Shown piece by piece: positions 1 through 9,314 of a stretch of DNA of 64,000 nt. The notes under the pieces were generated by a model. It had not been told where the DNA came from and did not search any database. It saw nothing but the letters and a program-made list of their open reading frames with translations. Every line of letters starts with the position of its first letter. Positions within the stretch are counted from its first letter, which is position 1. The position numbers and the translations under genes were made by a program. The DNA comes from Acinetobacter schindleri CIP 107287. Its GTDB lineage: Bacteria > Pseudomonadota > Gammaproteobacteria > Pseudomonadales > Moraxellaceae. Where the stretch lies: positions 186,001 through 250,000 of the forward strand of contig NZ_KB849574.1 in assembly GCF_000368625.1 (NCBI RefSeq), in the 5' to 3' direction.

Positions 1-174
1 CTTGAACATACTGTTTTTAACACCTGTTAGTTATCTTATTTAAGTCATGGCTTAAAACCTCAAGAAAATATAGACCTTACCTTTTTTCTATAGAAATCCT
101 GAATCAAATTCTAAAATTTAAACAGTAATTCCATGCACAAAGTTATAACAATGACTAAATTCAATATTGTTAAT

Positions 175-187
175 GATAATTATTATC
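175..187. promoter_or_regulatory. Fur box upstream of first TonB-dependent receptor
   Basis: The sequence reads GATAATTATTATC, a perfect 6-1-6 Fur motif (GATAAT-N-ATTATC), extended on the left by AAT. It lies 120 bases before the receptor start, as expected for ferric-uptake repression. The identical 13-mer recurs at 4535-4547 before the second receptor. The rest of 1-306 is AT-rich and shows no gene. Confidence 0.85.
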
Positions 188-306
188 ACTACAATTCGCA
201 AAATTGTTAAAGGCCATAACAATAACTCCATAATTGCTGCTATTTGATGAACTCGAGCATATCAAGGTGGTAAGGGAAATATTATTTAATTCAGGAATTT
301 CGCAAT

Positions 307-2562
307 ATGGCGCATATCAAAAGCCGGAAAAATCATTATAAGACTTCATTGGTCGCACTTGCTGCAACTCTGCCTCTCATCGCTCATGCGGATAACACCA
401 CCAATGAAGGCGTTATTCAGCTTCCAGAAATTACGGTTAAAAACAAAACTGTAAGTGAATATAAAGTAGATCAATTAAGCTCTGTTAAATCTAGCCAAGC
501 TTTGGTAGATACGCCGCAAACTGTTTCGATTATCAACAAAAATTTATTAAAAGAACAAGGTGCGACTACCTTGGTTGAAGCTCTGCGTAATACACCAGGA
601 ATTACCTTACAACTGGGTGAAAATGGCAATACCAGTGCTGGCGATGCCTTCCAGATGCGCGGCTTTTCAACTCAAAGCTCCACCTATCTGGATGGCATTC
701 GTGACCTCGGCGCTGTAAGTCGTGATGTGTTTAACCTGGAACAGGTGGAAGTCGTAAAAGGCCCTGCGAGTGCCGAAGGTGGGCGTGGTACGGCGTCTGG
801 TTATGTGAATCTGGTCAGCAAATTGCCTCATTTGGAAAACAGTCGTGAAGTCTCTGCCACCTACAATACGGCTGAACATACGCGTCTTGCCACTGACATT
901 AATCAGGCCATTAATGACAGCGTTGCTGTCCGTTTAAATGCAATGGGTCAAGATGGCGGTGTAGAAGGCCGCGACTTTATCCAGAATCAAGGCTGGGCTG
1001 TTGCCCCTTCTATCGCCTTTGGTCTGGATAGCGATACTCGTTTATATCTTTACTCACAACACATTCGTCAGCGTAATATCCCGGATGGCGGTATTCCGAC
1101 TATTGGCATGCAAGGTTTCTGGAATGCAGATCCCCTAATCGCCAGCGCACCTAAAGTAGACCGTGAAAATTATTATGGCCATGCAGATGACCATGAAGAT
1201 GTCGATGCCGATATGTATACAGCCAAAATCGAAAGTGACTGGGCTGAAAATCTGAAATTTACCAATATTACCCGTCTAGGCAATACCCATATGCAGCGCA
1301 CTTTGACGGGGATTAATAGCCTTTCAAGAAATGACTCTACCCATCCTCAAGACTGGACAGTAAGCCGTTCACGCCAGGGCGTCGATCAGGAAAATAAAAT
1401 TCTGGCTAATCAGAGCACGGTGAACTGGAATATCAAAACCGGTTCAGTGGAGCATGATATGGTCGCTGGTGTAGAACTATTAAAAGAACAGCAACATTCC
1501 AGAACACTGGCTACACAAATGCCAGGGCAGCCTACTAACAGTACGCCACCCGCAAATCTATATCATCCTGACCGTCACCAGAATCTGCCTGATCCTGTGT
1601 ATACGGGCGCTTATTCAGATGGTGAAACCCAGACGGCGGCTGCTTATCTTTTTGATACGCTCAAGTTCGGTGAACGTTTTCAACTCAATGGTGGCGTCCG
1701 TGTCGATTATTACGATACCAACTACGATGCATTGGGTTACTCAACCGACAGCAATACCTTGGCAGTGACTGAAACCAAAACAGATTTAAAAGCCCATGAC
1801 ACTTTATTCAGCTGGAAGCTCGGTGGTTTATATAAGCCAACCGCCTACAGCAGTGTCTATGCATCTTATGCCAAATCCCTGACACCACCGGGTAGCAGTA
1901 ACTTTAGCCTTTCATCCACAGGAATAAACAGCTCAGCCGCAGACCCTCAAGAAACTCATCATTATGAAATTGGCACCAAATGGGATCTGCTAGAGGGTGA
2001 TCTGGCTTTAAATGCTGCGGCATACTACACCGAAAATGAAAACCAGTTTACCCAAGATCCAATTACCCGCGAGTCTGTTCAGGAAGGTAAAACTACAGTT
2101 AAAGGAATCGAATTGGGTGCTGTCGGTAAAATTACTGATGCCTGGAATATTTCAGCAGGTGTTGCCCATATGAAAATCGAGCAAAAAGACCAGTTCAGTG
2201 TCAACTCCAACACGGGTGTAGTGACCCAGACCAATAGTGTACGTTGGTCACCTGAATGGACCGCTTCTTTATGGACGACCTATAACATTGCTGGTTTAAA
2301 ACTGGGCTTGGGCGCACGTTATGTGGATGAGCAAAAACGTGTGATTACCGATAGTATTGCAGCAGCGAATATGCCAAGTATTCCAAGCTATGTGGTATTT
2401 GATGCTATGGCCGGTTATACCTTTAATGACCAAACTTCCTTAAACCTGAATGTTTATAATCTGGCAGATAAAGAGTACATCAGCACGCTGAATAATGGAG
2501 GTGGCCGTGTGATCTTAGGCCAACCACGTTCAGCAGCTTTAACCCTGAACTATAAATTTTAA
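307..2562 (+). CDS. TonB-dependent siderophore receptor (Fiu-like)
   Basis: Outer-membrane gated channel that imports ferric siderophore complexes using energy delivered by TonB-ExbB-ExbD. The 751-residue product starts with a basic N-terminus and hydrophobic signal peptide ending near AHA at residue 28. A plug domain follows (roughly residues 60-175; motif DTPQTVSIINKNLL, then EALRNTPGIT), then a long 22-strand-type beta barrel ending in the aromatic residue Phe (LTLNYKF). Length and the plug motifs fit the catecholate-type siderophore receptor family; the exact ligand cannot be read from sequence. A perfect Fur site lies upstream, and a hydroxylase of the PiuC/YbiX type follows, a pairing common for Fiu/PiuA-like receptors. 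A strong hairpin just after the stop separates it from the next gene. The gene assignment is secure and the substrate is inferred. Confidence 0.93.
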   Translation: MAHIKSRKNHYKTSLVALAATLPLIAHADNTTNEGVIQLPEITVKNKTVSEYKVDQLSSVKSSQALVDTPQTVSIINKNLLKEQGATTLVEALRNTPGITLQLGENGNTSAGDAFQMRGFSTQSSTYLDGIRDLGAVSRDVFNLEQVEVVKGPASAEGGRGTASGYVNLVSKLPHLENSREVSATYNTAEHTRLATDINQAINDSVAVRLNAMGQDGGVEGRDFIQNQGWAVAPSIAFGLDSDTRLYLYSQHIRQRNIPDGGIPTIGMQGFWNADPLIASAPKVDRENYYGHADDHEDVDADMYTAKIESDWAENLKFTNITRLGNTHMQRTLTGINSLSRNDSTHPQDWTVSRSRQGVDQENKILANQSTVNWNIKTGSVEHDMVAGVELLKEQQHSRTLATQMPGQPTNSTPPANLYHPDRHQNLPDPVYTGAYSDGETQTAAAYLFDTLKFGERFQLNGGVRVDYYDTNYDALGYSTDSNTLAVTETKTDLKAHDTLFSWKLGGLYKPTAYSSVYASYAKSLTPPGSSNFSLSSTGINSSAADPQETHHYEIGTKWDLLEGDLALNAAAYYTENENQFTQDPITRESVQEGKTTVKGIELGAVGKITDAWNISAGVAHMKIEQKDQFSVNSNTGVVTQTNSVRWSPEWTASLWTTYNIAGLKLGLGARYVDEQKRVITDSIAAANMPSIPSYVVFDAMAGYTFNDQTSLNLNVYNLADKEYISTLNNGGGRVILGQPRSAALTLNYKF

Positions 2563-2586
2563 TTCAGCTTTTATCTCTATCTATCA

Positions 2587-2620
2587 ATATCGTGTATTCT
2601 CTTGAATGCACGATATTTTC
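2587..2620 (+). terminator. Intrinsic terminator or attenuator between receptor and piuC
   Basis: ATATCGTG at 2587-2594 pairs with CACGATAT at 2609-2616, continued inward by ATTC (2596-2599) and GAAT (2604-2607) around a TCTT loop; the T-G position between them can wobble. A TTTT run follows at once. The stem lies after the receptor stop and before the piuC ribosome-binding site, so it probably lowers read-through into piuC. Confidence 0.75.
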
Positions 2621-2641
2621 AATTGCAGGAATGCTTTTAAA

Positions 2642-3325
2642 ATGATGTTACATATCCCGGCAGTATTAAGCAAAGCACAAGTTGCCGAACTGAGACAACA
2701 ACTTGATACCTCAGAACATTGGATCAATGGGCAACTCAGTGCCGGGAGTCAGGCACAGAAAATCAAAAAAAACCTGCAGCTGGATTCTTCGTCTGCCCTG
2801 TATCAGCAGATTAGCCCTATCATTTTACAGGCGCTTAAAAGTCATCATTTAATTACCTCTGCTGCCCTGCCGAAACATATCCTGCCGCCCCTGTTTAACT
2901 GTTATCAGGATTCAGGTACCTATCGCAATCATGTGGATAATGCCATTCATTATTCTCCCCTACTTGGACAGCGCATTCGTACTGATGTGTCACTGACTTT
3001 ATTTTTATCTGAAATCGATGAATATGAAGGTGGCGAGCTGGTCGTTGAAGACCAGTATGGCTGCCATGAAGTGAAACTGGACGCTGGTGATGTGATTGTT
3101 TATCCATCGACCAGCCTGCATCGGGTTGAACCGGTAACTCAAGGTAAACGTATAGCAGCTGTCACCTGGATTCAAAGTATGGTTCGGGAAGATGCCAAAC
3201 GTAGCATGCTATTTGATCTGGATATGACCATTATCAAACTGCGTCAGCAAATTGGCGATACGCAAGAAGTCTTGCAGCTGACCCATCATTATCACAACCT
3301 GATTCGTCAATGGGGTGACTTATAA
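2642..3325 (+). CDS. piuC: PKHD-type Fe(II)/2-oxoglutarate hydroxylase (PiuC/YbiX family)
   Basis: A 227-residue non-heme iron, 2-oxoglutarate-dependent dioxygenase of the family encoded beside siderophore receptors; the physiological substrate is not established. The iron-binding facial triad is visible as H97-x-D99 and H160, with R170 as the likely 2-oxoglutarate salt-bridge residue. The start is placed at the ATG of MMLHIPAVLS because relatives begin there, a GCAGGA ribosome-binding site lies about ten bases upstream, and the alternative ATG at 2606 falls inside the terminator hairpin. The stop codon shares one base with the start of the following FMN oxidase (TAATG), so the two are translationally coupled. 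Expression probably depends on read-through from the Fur-controlled receptor promoter. Confidence 0.88.
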   Translation: MMLHIPAVLSKAQVAELRQQLDTSEHWINGQLSAGSQAQKIKKNLQLDSSSALYQQISPIILQALKSHHLITSAALPKHILPPLFNCYQDSGTYRNHVDNAIHYSPLLGQRIRTDVSLTLFLSEIDEYEGGELVVEDQYGCHEVKLDAGDVIVYPSTSLHRVEPVTQGKRIAAVTWIQSMVREDAKRSMLFDLDMTIIKLRQQIGDTQEVLQLTHHYHNLIRQWGDL

Positions 3326-4431
3326 TGTCGCAGGACCCAATCGCACCACTGACCCAGATTCCCGCCTACTTACAAACCATTGCCGACTATGAAATGGAGG
3401 CAAAAAAACATCTGTCCAGTATGATCTGGGATTATCTGCAAGGTGGTTCTATGGATGAAGTCAGTGTCCGGGATAATCTACAGCAGTTTCAGGATATTCA
3501 GTTATTACCTCGAATGCTGAAGGACCTGAGCCAAGGCAGTACTGAAATTGAAATTTTTGGACAGAAATTTCCGCATCCGATTTTCCTGGCACCGATTGGA
3601 CATCAGCAGCAGTTTCATCCTGAAGCCGAAGTCGCTTCTGCACTTGCGGCAGAAGTCATGGGCAGCAATATCATTCTCAGCACTTTTACGAATACCGATA
3701 TGCGGGCACTCAAGCAGGATAATCCTCGCAAATGGTTCCAGCTTTACTGGCAAGGGAATCGAGAAAAATCTTTGGCTTTGGTGAAAATAGCTGAAGCACA
3801 CCATTATACGGCGCTGGTAATTACCGTGGATTCACCACATACCGGCATCCGTGATCGTGAACGTCGTGCTTTTTTCCATTTACCGAAAGACATGCAGCAC
3901 CCGCATACACCAGCACATATTCCCCTGCCAGAATTAAAAGAAGGTGATCATCCGGTCTTTCATGGGCTGATGAAAATTGCTCCGACTTGGGAAGATATTG
4001 TCTGGATGGTAAAGCAGACCCATTTACCGGTCATTCTAAAAGGAATCGTGCATCCTCAGGATGCCCAGCTGGCGATTCAGCATGGGGTAAAAGGTCTGAT
4101 CATTTCCAATCATGGCGGCCGGGTACTGGATACCTGCATTTCTCCACTGATTGCCCTACAACTAATTAAGAAGGTAGTGCCAGCAGATTTTCCTCTGCTT
4201 TATGATGGCGGTATTCGCCGAGGTTCGGATATCTTCAAGGCGATTGCCTTAGGGGCTTCTGCGGTGCTGATTGGTCGTCCTTATATTTATGGACTGGCGA
4301 CTGCCGGAGCTTTAGGCGTAGCACATGTGATTAAAATCCTCAAAGAAGAATTTGAAATCACCATGGCGCTAATGGGAACAGCAACAGTAACTGAAATTCA
4401 GCCGGGCTGTGTGTTGAATAGAATTGATTAA
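3325..4431 (+). CDS. FMN-dependent alpha-hydroxy-acid oxidase/dehydrogenase
   Basis: A 368-residue TIM-barrel flavoenzyme of the glycolate oxidase/L-lactate dehydrogenase family, which oxidises a 2-hydroxy acid to the 2-oxo acid. Family landmarks appear in order: a Tyr-containing WDYLQGGSMDE segment (about residues 35-45), QLYW at 139-142, ITVDSPHTGIRDRERR, the FMN-contacting K239 in LKG, the catalytic base H263 and substrate-binding R266 in SNHGGRVLD, and the phosphate-binding DGGIRRGSDIFKA. It overlaps piuC by one base and completes the receptor-hydroxylase-oxidase set. That context suggests a role linked to siderophore or iron metabolism rather than bulk lactate use, but this is inference. 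The true 2-hydroxy acid is unknown. A 10-base-arm hairpin follows the stop. Confidence 0.88.
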   Translation: MSQDPIAPLTQIPAYLQTIADYEMEAKKHLSSMIWDYLQGGSMDEVSVRDNLQQFQDIQLLPRMLKDLSQGSTEIEIFGQKFPHPIFLAPIGHQQQFHPEAEVASALAAEVMGSNIILSTFTNTDMRALKQDNPRKWFQLYWQGNREKSLALVKIAEAHHYTALVITVDSPHTGIRDRERRAFFHLPKDMQHPHTPAHIPLPELKEGDHPVFHGLMKIAPTWEDIVWMVKQTHLPVILKGIVHPQDAQLAIQHGVKGLIISNHGGRVLDTCISPLIALQLIKKVVPADFPLLYDGGIRRGSDIFKAIALGASAVLIGRPYIYGLATAGALGVAHVIKILKEEFEITMALMGTATVTEIQPGCVLNRID

Positions 4432-4461
4432 TTAGGATTTAGTTGAAAATAAAGATGAAGT

Positions 4462-4498
4462 TTCAAGAAGTCGGAAGTGCTATGTTCTACTTCTTGAA
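4462..4498 (+). terminator. Possible terminator hairpin after the FMN oxidase
   Basis: TTCAAGAAGT (4462-4471) and ACTTCTTGAA (4489-4498) form a perfect 10-base-pair stem with a 17-base loop. The following sequence is AT-rich but has no clean T-run, so this is a weak terminator call. The remainder of the 312-base gap to the next receptor holds two Fur-like sites. Confidence 0.5.
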
Positions 4499-4534
4499 CT
4501 ATTATTTAAGACCATCTTAAATATTTTATATCTC

Positions 4535-4547
4535 GATAATTATTATC
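4535..4547. promoter_or_regulatory. Fur box upstream of second TonB-dependent receptor
   Basis: GATAATTATTATC, identical to the site at 175-187, lies about 200 bases before the second receptor. It is a perfect 6-1-6 inverted motif. Confidence 0.8.
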
Positions 4548-4695
4548 AATTAAAACTAAACTAGACCCATATTTTATCAATTTGTAGCAAAAACATAGAG
4601 TTAATCCTCCACCCTCTGATCCTTTCATCTATTTTTAAAATTGATTAAATTTTATTCATCGCCAATATCAATTCAGAAAGGATAGCAACGATAAC

Positions 4696-4711
4696 AATAA
4701 TAATTATTATT
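4696..4711. promoter_or_regulatory. Second Fur-like palindrome close to the receptor start
   Basis: AATAATAATTATTATT is a perfect 16-base palindrome 32 bases before the receptor ATG. It resembles tandem GATAAT-type hexamers (preceded by CGATAAC) and could be a second Fur dimer site overlapping the promoter. AT-richness makes chance palindromes more likely here. Confidence 0.5.
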
Positions 4712-4743
4712 TGCGAATCCAAACTTAAAAATAAAAAAGAACT

Positions 4744-7038
4744 ATGATGAGCCAGATAAAATCTCGTAAAAAAATCGTTTCTTCAGCAATCGTTTCTTCC
4801 CTTTCTCTTGCATCCGCACATGCAATTGCCCAAGAAAACGTGGTGCAGCTTGAAACCATCCGTCAGGAAGTGCAAGTGGAATCTGTGCCAGGTTTAAAAA
4901 TCGATCAGTCGACAAATAGCAAATTTGTTGCCCCTCTCCTGGATACCCCGAAATCTGTGGTTGTGATCCCTCAGCAACTGATTGAAGATACGCAGGTTAC
5001 GACCTTGGCAGATGCTTTGCGTACTGTGCCGGGGATTACCCTAGGCGCGGGAGAAGGTGGTAATCCAAATGGGGATCGACCTTTTATTCGGGGTTATAAC
5101 TCGGAAAGTTCGATGTATGTGGATGGTGTACGGAATTCGACTTCACAAAACCGGGAAATGTTTGCCGTTGAGCAGGTCGAAGTCACCAAAGGTTCTGCCT
5201 CTGCCATGGGCGGCGCTGGTACTACTGGCGGCAGTATTAACCTGATTTCAAAAGTGGCGAAACAGGGAGATGCGCTGGAAGGCTCCATTGCAAGTGGCAC
5301 AGACATGTATGCACGTATCACTTTAGACGCTAACAAGGACTTTGATAATGGTATGGCGGCTCGTGTCGCGGTCATGGGCCATCAGAATGAAAAAGCAGGA
5401 CAGCATGACGGTACAGAATACAAACGCACCGGTATTGCACCTAGCTTCAGTTTTGGTCTGGACAATGCAACGCGTGGTACTTTGAGTTATTACTATCTAA
5501 AAACTGATGATATTCCAGGCTCAGGCATTCCCTATAACAATCCGTTTGGGGCGCCTACTGGTAATAACCCTGATAACCGGCCATTAAATGGCAATGGTAA
5601 ACCGATTAACGTCAAACAAGGGCAGTATTATGGCTGGAAAGATCGTGATTTCCAGAAACAGGAAAACCAGATTGGCACCCTCAAGCTGGAACATGATCTA
5701 AATGACAATTTAACCCTCAGCAATACGGCGGTATTTAACCGTTCTAAAAATGACTACCTCTGGACCAATCCTGATGATTCACGCGGAAACTTCATTTTAA
5801 ATGGTAATGTCTGGGCTCGGGCCAATTCACGTATCGCAGATACCGATACCTTTACTGATTTGCTGGCTTTAACCGGTAAATTCAACACCGGTATCATCCA
5901 GCATAGCTTTAATCTGGGTGCAGAATATTCGGATCAGGATACTGAGCGTACTCAATATATTATTAACGGTCTGAATGCGACTGGCAGTTCCTATGCAGCC
6001 TGTGGTACTCCTGCCAATATTATCTTAGGTTGGTGTACCTCTGTAGACAATCCAAATCGGAGTACCTGGACGGGAACGATTAGTACGGATGGTGCAGACA
6101 GTTATCATATTGAGACAAAATCCCAATCGATCTACTTCCTGGACAGCATCGAACTGCATCCACAATGGATTGTGGATCTGGGAGTGCGCTGGGATGACTA
6201 TAAGACCCAGCAAACATTAACCTATGGACGATTCAATAATGCGGTGACAGGTGCCAACAATACGCCGATTACAGCCGTTCCAGGCGATCAGCTCAGCCTT
6301 GAAAATGAAGATGACTTTATTAACTATCAGGCTGGTCTGGTCTTTAAGCCAAGAGAAAATGGCAGTATTTATATCAGCTATGCCACTTCCTCGAATCCGG
6401 TTGGCATCGATGGCGGTGATGGTTCCGAAAGTATTACTTTAGCTATTGAAAATTTAAAACCGGAAAAAGTCCGTACCATGGAACTGGGGACTAAATGGGA
6501 CATTCTGGAAGACAAACTCAATTTGACCGCCGCCATTTTCCGTACTGAAAAAACCAATACCCGTTCAACCGATGCTGATGGTACCACCCGTAATATTGGA
6601 GAGACTCGTGTTGATGGAATTGAGCTAGGTATCAATGGAAATGTCACTGACAAGTGGGCAATTTCTGCAGGCTACACTTATCTGGACAGTGAAATTGTTG
6701 ACGATGGTACTGCTACTAATGATGGTAATCAGGTGCAGAACGTACCGGAAAACAGTGCAACCTTGTGGACAACCTATCAGGTCATGCCCCAACTGACACT
6801 GGGTGCCGGTGCGGTGGCAATGGACAAAGTATATGGCAATGCTACCAATACCAAATTTGTTCCAGGTTATGTCCGTAACGATGCCATGGCGCGTTATCAG
6901 GTCAATTCAAATGTAGATCTACAGCTAAATGTGAATAACCTGTCCGACACACGTTATTTTACCAAAGCCTATTCTTCCCACTATGCAACTGAAGCCGAAG
7001 GTCTCAGTGCTGTATTAGGCCTACATTTTAAATACTGA
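4744..7038 (+). CDS. TonB-dependent siderophore receptor
   Basis: A 764-residue outer-membrane receptor for ferric siderophores. It has a signal peptide ending near AHAIAQ (about residue 30), a plug with LLDTPKSVVVIPQQLI and DALRTVPGITLGAGEGGNP, and a barrel closing with the terminal aromatic LGLHFKY. Two consecutive ATG codons (4744, 4747) could serve as start; the ribosome-binding site (AAAAGA) is weak. It is a paralogue, not a duplicate, of the receptor at 307-2562: the same plug architecture with clearly different barrel sequence, so a different ligand is likely. Upstream Fur sites indicate iron repression. The energising TonB-ExbB-ExbD genes lie at 47753-49576. A short weak inverted repeat (ATTCAG/CTGAAT, 7058-7076) follows the stop. 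Confidence 0.93.
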   Translation: MMSQIKSRKKIVSSAIVSSLSLASAHAIAQENVVQLETIRQEVQVESVPGLKIDQSTNSKFVAPLLDTPKSVVVIPQQLIEDTQVTTLADALRTVPGITLGAGEGGNPNGDRPFIRGYNSESSMYVDGVRNSTSQNREMFAVEQVEVTKGSASAMGGAGTTGGSINLISKVAKQGDALEGSIASGTDMYARITLDANKDFDNGMAARVAVMGHQNEKAGQHDGTEYKRTGIAPSFSFGLDNATRGTLSYYYLKTDDIPGSGIPYNNPFGAPTGNNPDNRPLNGNGKPINVKQGQYYGWKDRDFQKQENQIGTLKLEHDLNDNLTLSNTAVFNRSKNDYLWTNPDDSRGNFILNGNVWARANSRIADTDTFTDLLALTGKFNTGIIQHSFNLGAEYSDQDTERTQYIINGLNATGSSYAACGTPANIILGWCTSVDNPNRSTWTGTISTDGADSYHIETKSQSIYFLDSIELHPQWIVDLGVRWDDYKTQQTLTYGRFNNAVTGANNTPITAVPGDQLSLENEDDFINYQAGLVFKPRENGSIYISYATSSNPVGIDGGDGSESITLAIENLKPEKVRTMELGTKWDILEDKLNLTAAIFRTEKTNTRSTDADGTTRNIGETRVDGIELGINGNVTDKWAISAGYTYLDSEIVDDGTATNDGNQVQNVPENSATLWTTYQVMPQLTLGAGAVAMDKVYGNATNTKFVPGYVRNDAMARYQVNSNVDLQLNVNNLSDTRYFTKAYSSHYATEAEGLSAVLGLHFKY

Positions 7039-7339
7039 GCTAGCCAATTATCATCAGATTCAGGGATAGTCTGAATTCATCAGGCTGTTCCTTATTTTTT
7101 CACCAGAATAATCTCATATATAGATTGTTCAAAACTTCTCAATAAAGTTATCATATAGAGAAATATTTTAGCCATATTGCTTAATCACAGAAAAATCCAA
7201 CAAAATTAAAATAGATCAAAGAAATATTTTCCCAATTAATAACTTTATAAGAAAATCTTTTTTAAGATACGACTAAAATCCATAGAAAAAGCAAAAACTT
7301 TTCACGTTTTCTGGACTAAAATTAATCTTATAGGTTCAC

Positions 7340-7417
7340 CATGCAGGTGTCTGGTCGATCCTGATGATCAAGACTTTAAAAAATACAGGATTGATCTTAT
7401 TTACCCACACCTGCATG
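7340..7417 (+). promoter_or_regulatory. Structured leader upstream of leuA
   Basis: In the 466-base gap before leuA, an outer stem is formed by CATGCAGGTGT (7340-7350) and ACACCTGCATG (7407-7417), a perfect 11 of 11. Inside it two mutually exclusive stems are possible: ATCCTG (7358-7363) with CAGGAT (7386-7391), or GATCAA (7366-7371) with TTGATC (7391-7396). Alternative pairing inside a closed stem looks regulatory. I saw no leader peptide rich in Leu codons, so classical attenuation is not supported. The rest of the gap (7039-7339) is AT-rich and shows no gene. Confidence 0.5.
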
Positions 7418-7504
7418 TAAACGAATATATAGACAAAATCTATGCTGTAGACCGAGCAACTGCTACACCAAGCGAGTATGCCAGGCTACCTAAGGAGCTC
7501 TCTC

Positions 7505-9202
7505 ATGATGTTGGCTGATCCAAGTAAAAAATACCGTCGCATGTATCAACGTGTGGACTTACCAGACCGTCAATGGCCGAACAATGAAATCACTAAAGCG
7601 CCAATCTGGATGAGTACTGATCTGCGTGATGGTAACCAGGCGATCTTCGAGCCAATGAACATCGAGCAGAAGTTCAAAATGTTCCAGATGTTGGTAAAAA
7701 TCGGTTTCAAACATATTGAAATCGGCTTTCCATCTGCATCGCAAATTGATTTCGACTTCACTCGTAAATTGATCGAAGAAGGTCATATTCCGGATGACGT
7801 CTACATCGAAGTATTGGTTCAGGCACGTGACCATTTAATCGCACGTACTTTTGAATCTTTACAAGGTGCGAAACGCGCAATCGTGCATATCTACAACTCT
7901 AATTCACCGACATTCCGTCAAAAAGTGTTGAACGTAGACGTTGAAGGTGCAAAACAGTTGGCGATTAATGCAGCGCAAAAAGTGAAAGAATACGCAGCAA
8001 AACAGCCTGAAACTGAATTTGTTTTCCAGTACAGCCCTGAATGTTTCTCTGCAACTGAATTGGAAGTGGCGAAAGACGTTTGCGACGCTGTGACTGAAAT
8101 CTGGGAAGCATCTCCAGAAAACAAAGTGATCTTGAACTTGCCAGCCACTGTCGAAGTCTCTACACCCAATGTGTATGCCGACCAGGTGGAATGGATGCAC
8201 CGCAACATTGAGCGTCGCGACGGCGTGATCATTTCTGTTCACTGTCATAATGACCGTGGCTGTGGGATCGCAGCGTCTGAATTAGCGATTATGGCGGGTG
8301 CTGACCGTGTCGAAGGTTGTGTATTCGGCAATGGTGAACGTACCGGTAATGTGGACGTAGCGGCAATTGCCTTGAACATGTATACCCAGGGTGTTGCACC
8401 AGAATTAGATTTCTCCAACATCAACGAAATCATCGCGACTGTTGAAGAATGTACCGGTTTGCCTGTACACCCACGTCATCCATATGCGGGCGATTTGGTG
8501 TTTACAGCATTCTCGGGTTCACATCAGGATGCGATCAAAAAAGGCTTCGAATTCCAGAAAAACCAAGAAATCTGGGATATGCCGTACTTGCCAATCGATC
8601 CGAAAGACCTGGGCCGTGACTATGACGCCGTGATTCGCGTGAATTCACAGTCAGGTAAGGGTGGTATCGCTTACTTGTTAGAATCGAACTATAACGTGAC
8701 CTTGCCACGTCGTTTACAGATCGAATTCTCGCAAATCGTGCAGCAAAAAACCGATGAAGACGGTACTGAGATTTCAGCACAAGCGATCTGGACATTGTTT
8801 AAAGACACCTATGTTGATGCCAAAGATGCACATTACGCTGCCAAGAACTATAAATTGTCAGATGAAAATGGCAACCAGGTGATTGAGCTAGATGTTGAAG
8901 TCAATGGTGAAACTCAGCGCTTACGTGGTGAAGGTAACGGTCCGATCTCTGCGATCTTAGATGCCTTACAATTACCAATCGATGTCTTGAACTATGAAGA
9001 ACGTAGCATCAGTTCTGGTGCCCATGCTAAAGCCTTGGCATTGGTTGAACTTCAAGTGAAAGGTACTGGTAAATCAGCCTTTGGTGCAGGTGTGCATGAC
9101 AACATCGTGACCTCTTCAATTGAAGCGATTATCGCATGTACCAATCGCCTGATTGACCAGGGTGTGTTAAGCACTGAACAGGTGATTGCTGCTGCCGTCT
9201 AG
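7505..9202 (+). CDS. leuA: 2-isopropylmalate synthase
   Basis: Condenses acetyl-CoA with 3-methyl-2-oxobutanoate, the first committed step of leucine synthesis. The 565-residue length and sequence match the long (type 2) LeuA form. The HMGL-like catalytic barrel occupies about residues 25-330, with the metal/substrate motif [10 protein letters not shown] near the start and HCHNDRGCG as the later metal-binding H-x-H. The C-terminal regulatory (LeuA dimer) domain runs from about residue 430 to the end and is where leucine feedback normally acts. The ATG at 7505 is chosen because AAGGAG lies seven bases upstream; an in-frame ATG at 7478 lacks a ribosome-binding site. It is a single-gene unit here, with a structured leader in front and an intrinsic terminator behind. 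Confidence 0.95.
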   Translation: MMLADPSKKYRRMYQRVDLPDRQWPNNEITKAPIWMSTDLRDGNQAIFEPMNIEQKFKMFQMLVKIGFKHIEIGFPSASQIDFDFTRKLIEEGHIPDDVYIEVLVQARDHLIARTFESLQGAKRAIVHIYNSNSPTFRQKVLNVDVEGAKQLAINAAQKVKEYAAKQPETEFVFQYSPECFSATELEVAKDVCDAVTEIWEASPENKVILNLPATVEVSTPNVYADQVEWMHRNIERRDGVIISVHCHNDRGCGIAASELAIMAGADRVEGCVFGNGERTGNVDVAAIALNMYTQGVAPELDFSNINEIIATVEECTGLPVHPRHPYAGDLVFTAFSGSHQDAIKKGFEFQKNQEIWDMPYLPIDPKDLGRDYDAVIRVNSQSGKGGIAYLLESNYNVTLPRRLQIEFSQIVQQKTDEDGTEISAQAIWTLFKDTYVDAKDAHYAAKNYKLSDENGNQVIELDVEVNGETQRLRGEGNGPISAILDALQLPIDVLNYEERSISSGAHAKALALVELQVKGTGKSAFGAGVHDNIVTSSIEAIIACTNRLIDQGVLSTEQVIAAAV

Positions 9203-9250
9203 ACACGGTATTAGAATTAGCGATAATTCATAGCACTAAAAAGACTTTAG

Positions 9251-9280
9251 AAGGATACCTGCAAATGGTATCCTTTTATT
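9251..9280 (+). terminator. leuA terminator
   Basis: AAGGATACC (9251-9259) pairs with GGTATCCTT (9267-9275) around a 7-base loop, followed by TTTATTTATT. Confidence 0.85.
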
Positions 9281-9314
9281 TATTCATACTAAAGATTTAA
9301 GGCGAATCATTCCC

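Noticed and set aside
2606-2641. Earlier ATG for piuC
   Set aside because: It falls inside the terminator hairpin, and relatives begin at MMLHIP.
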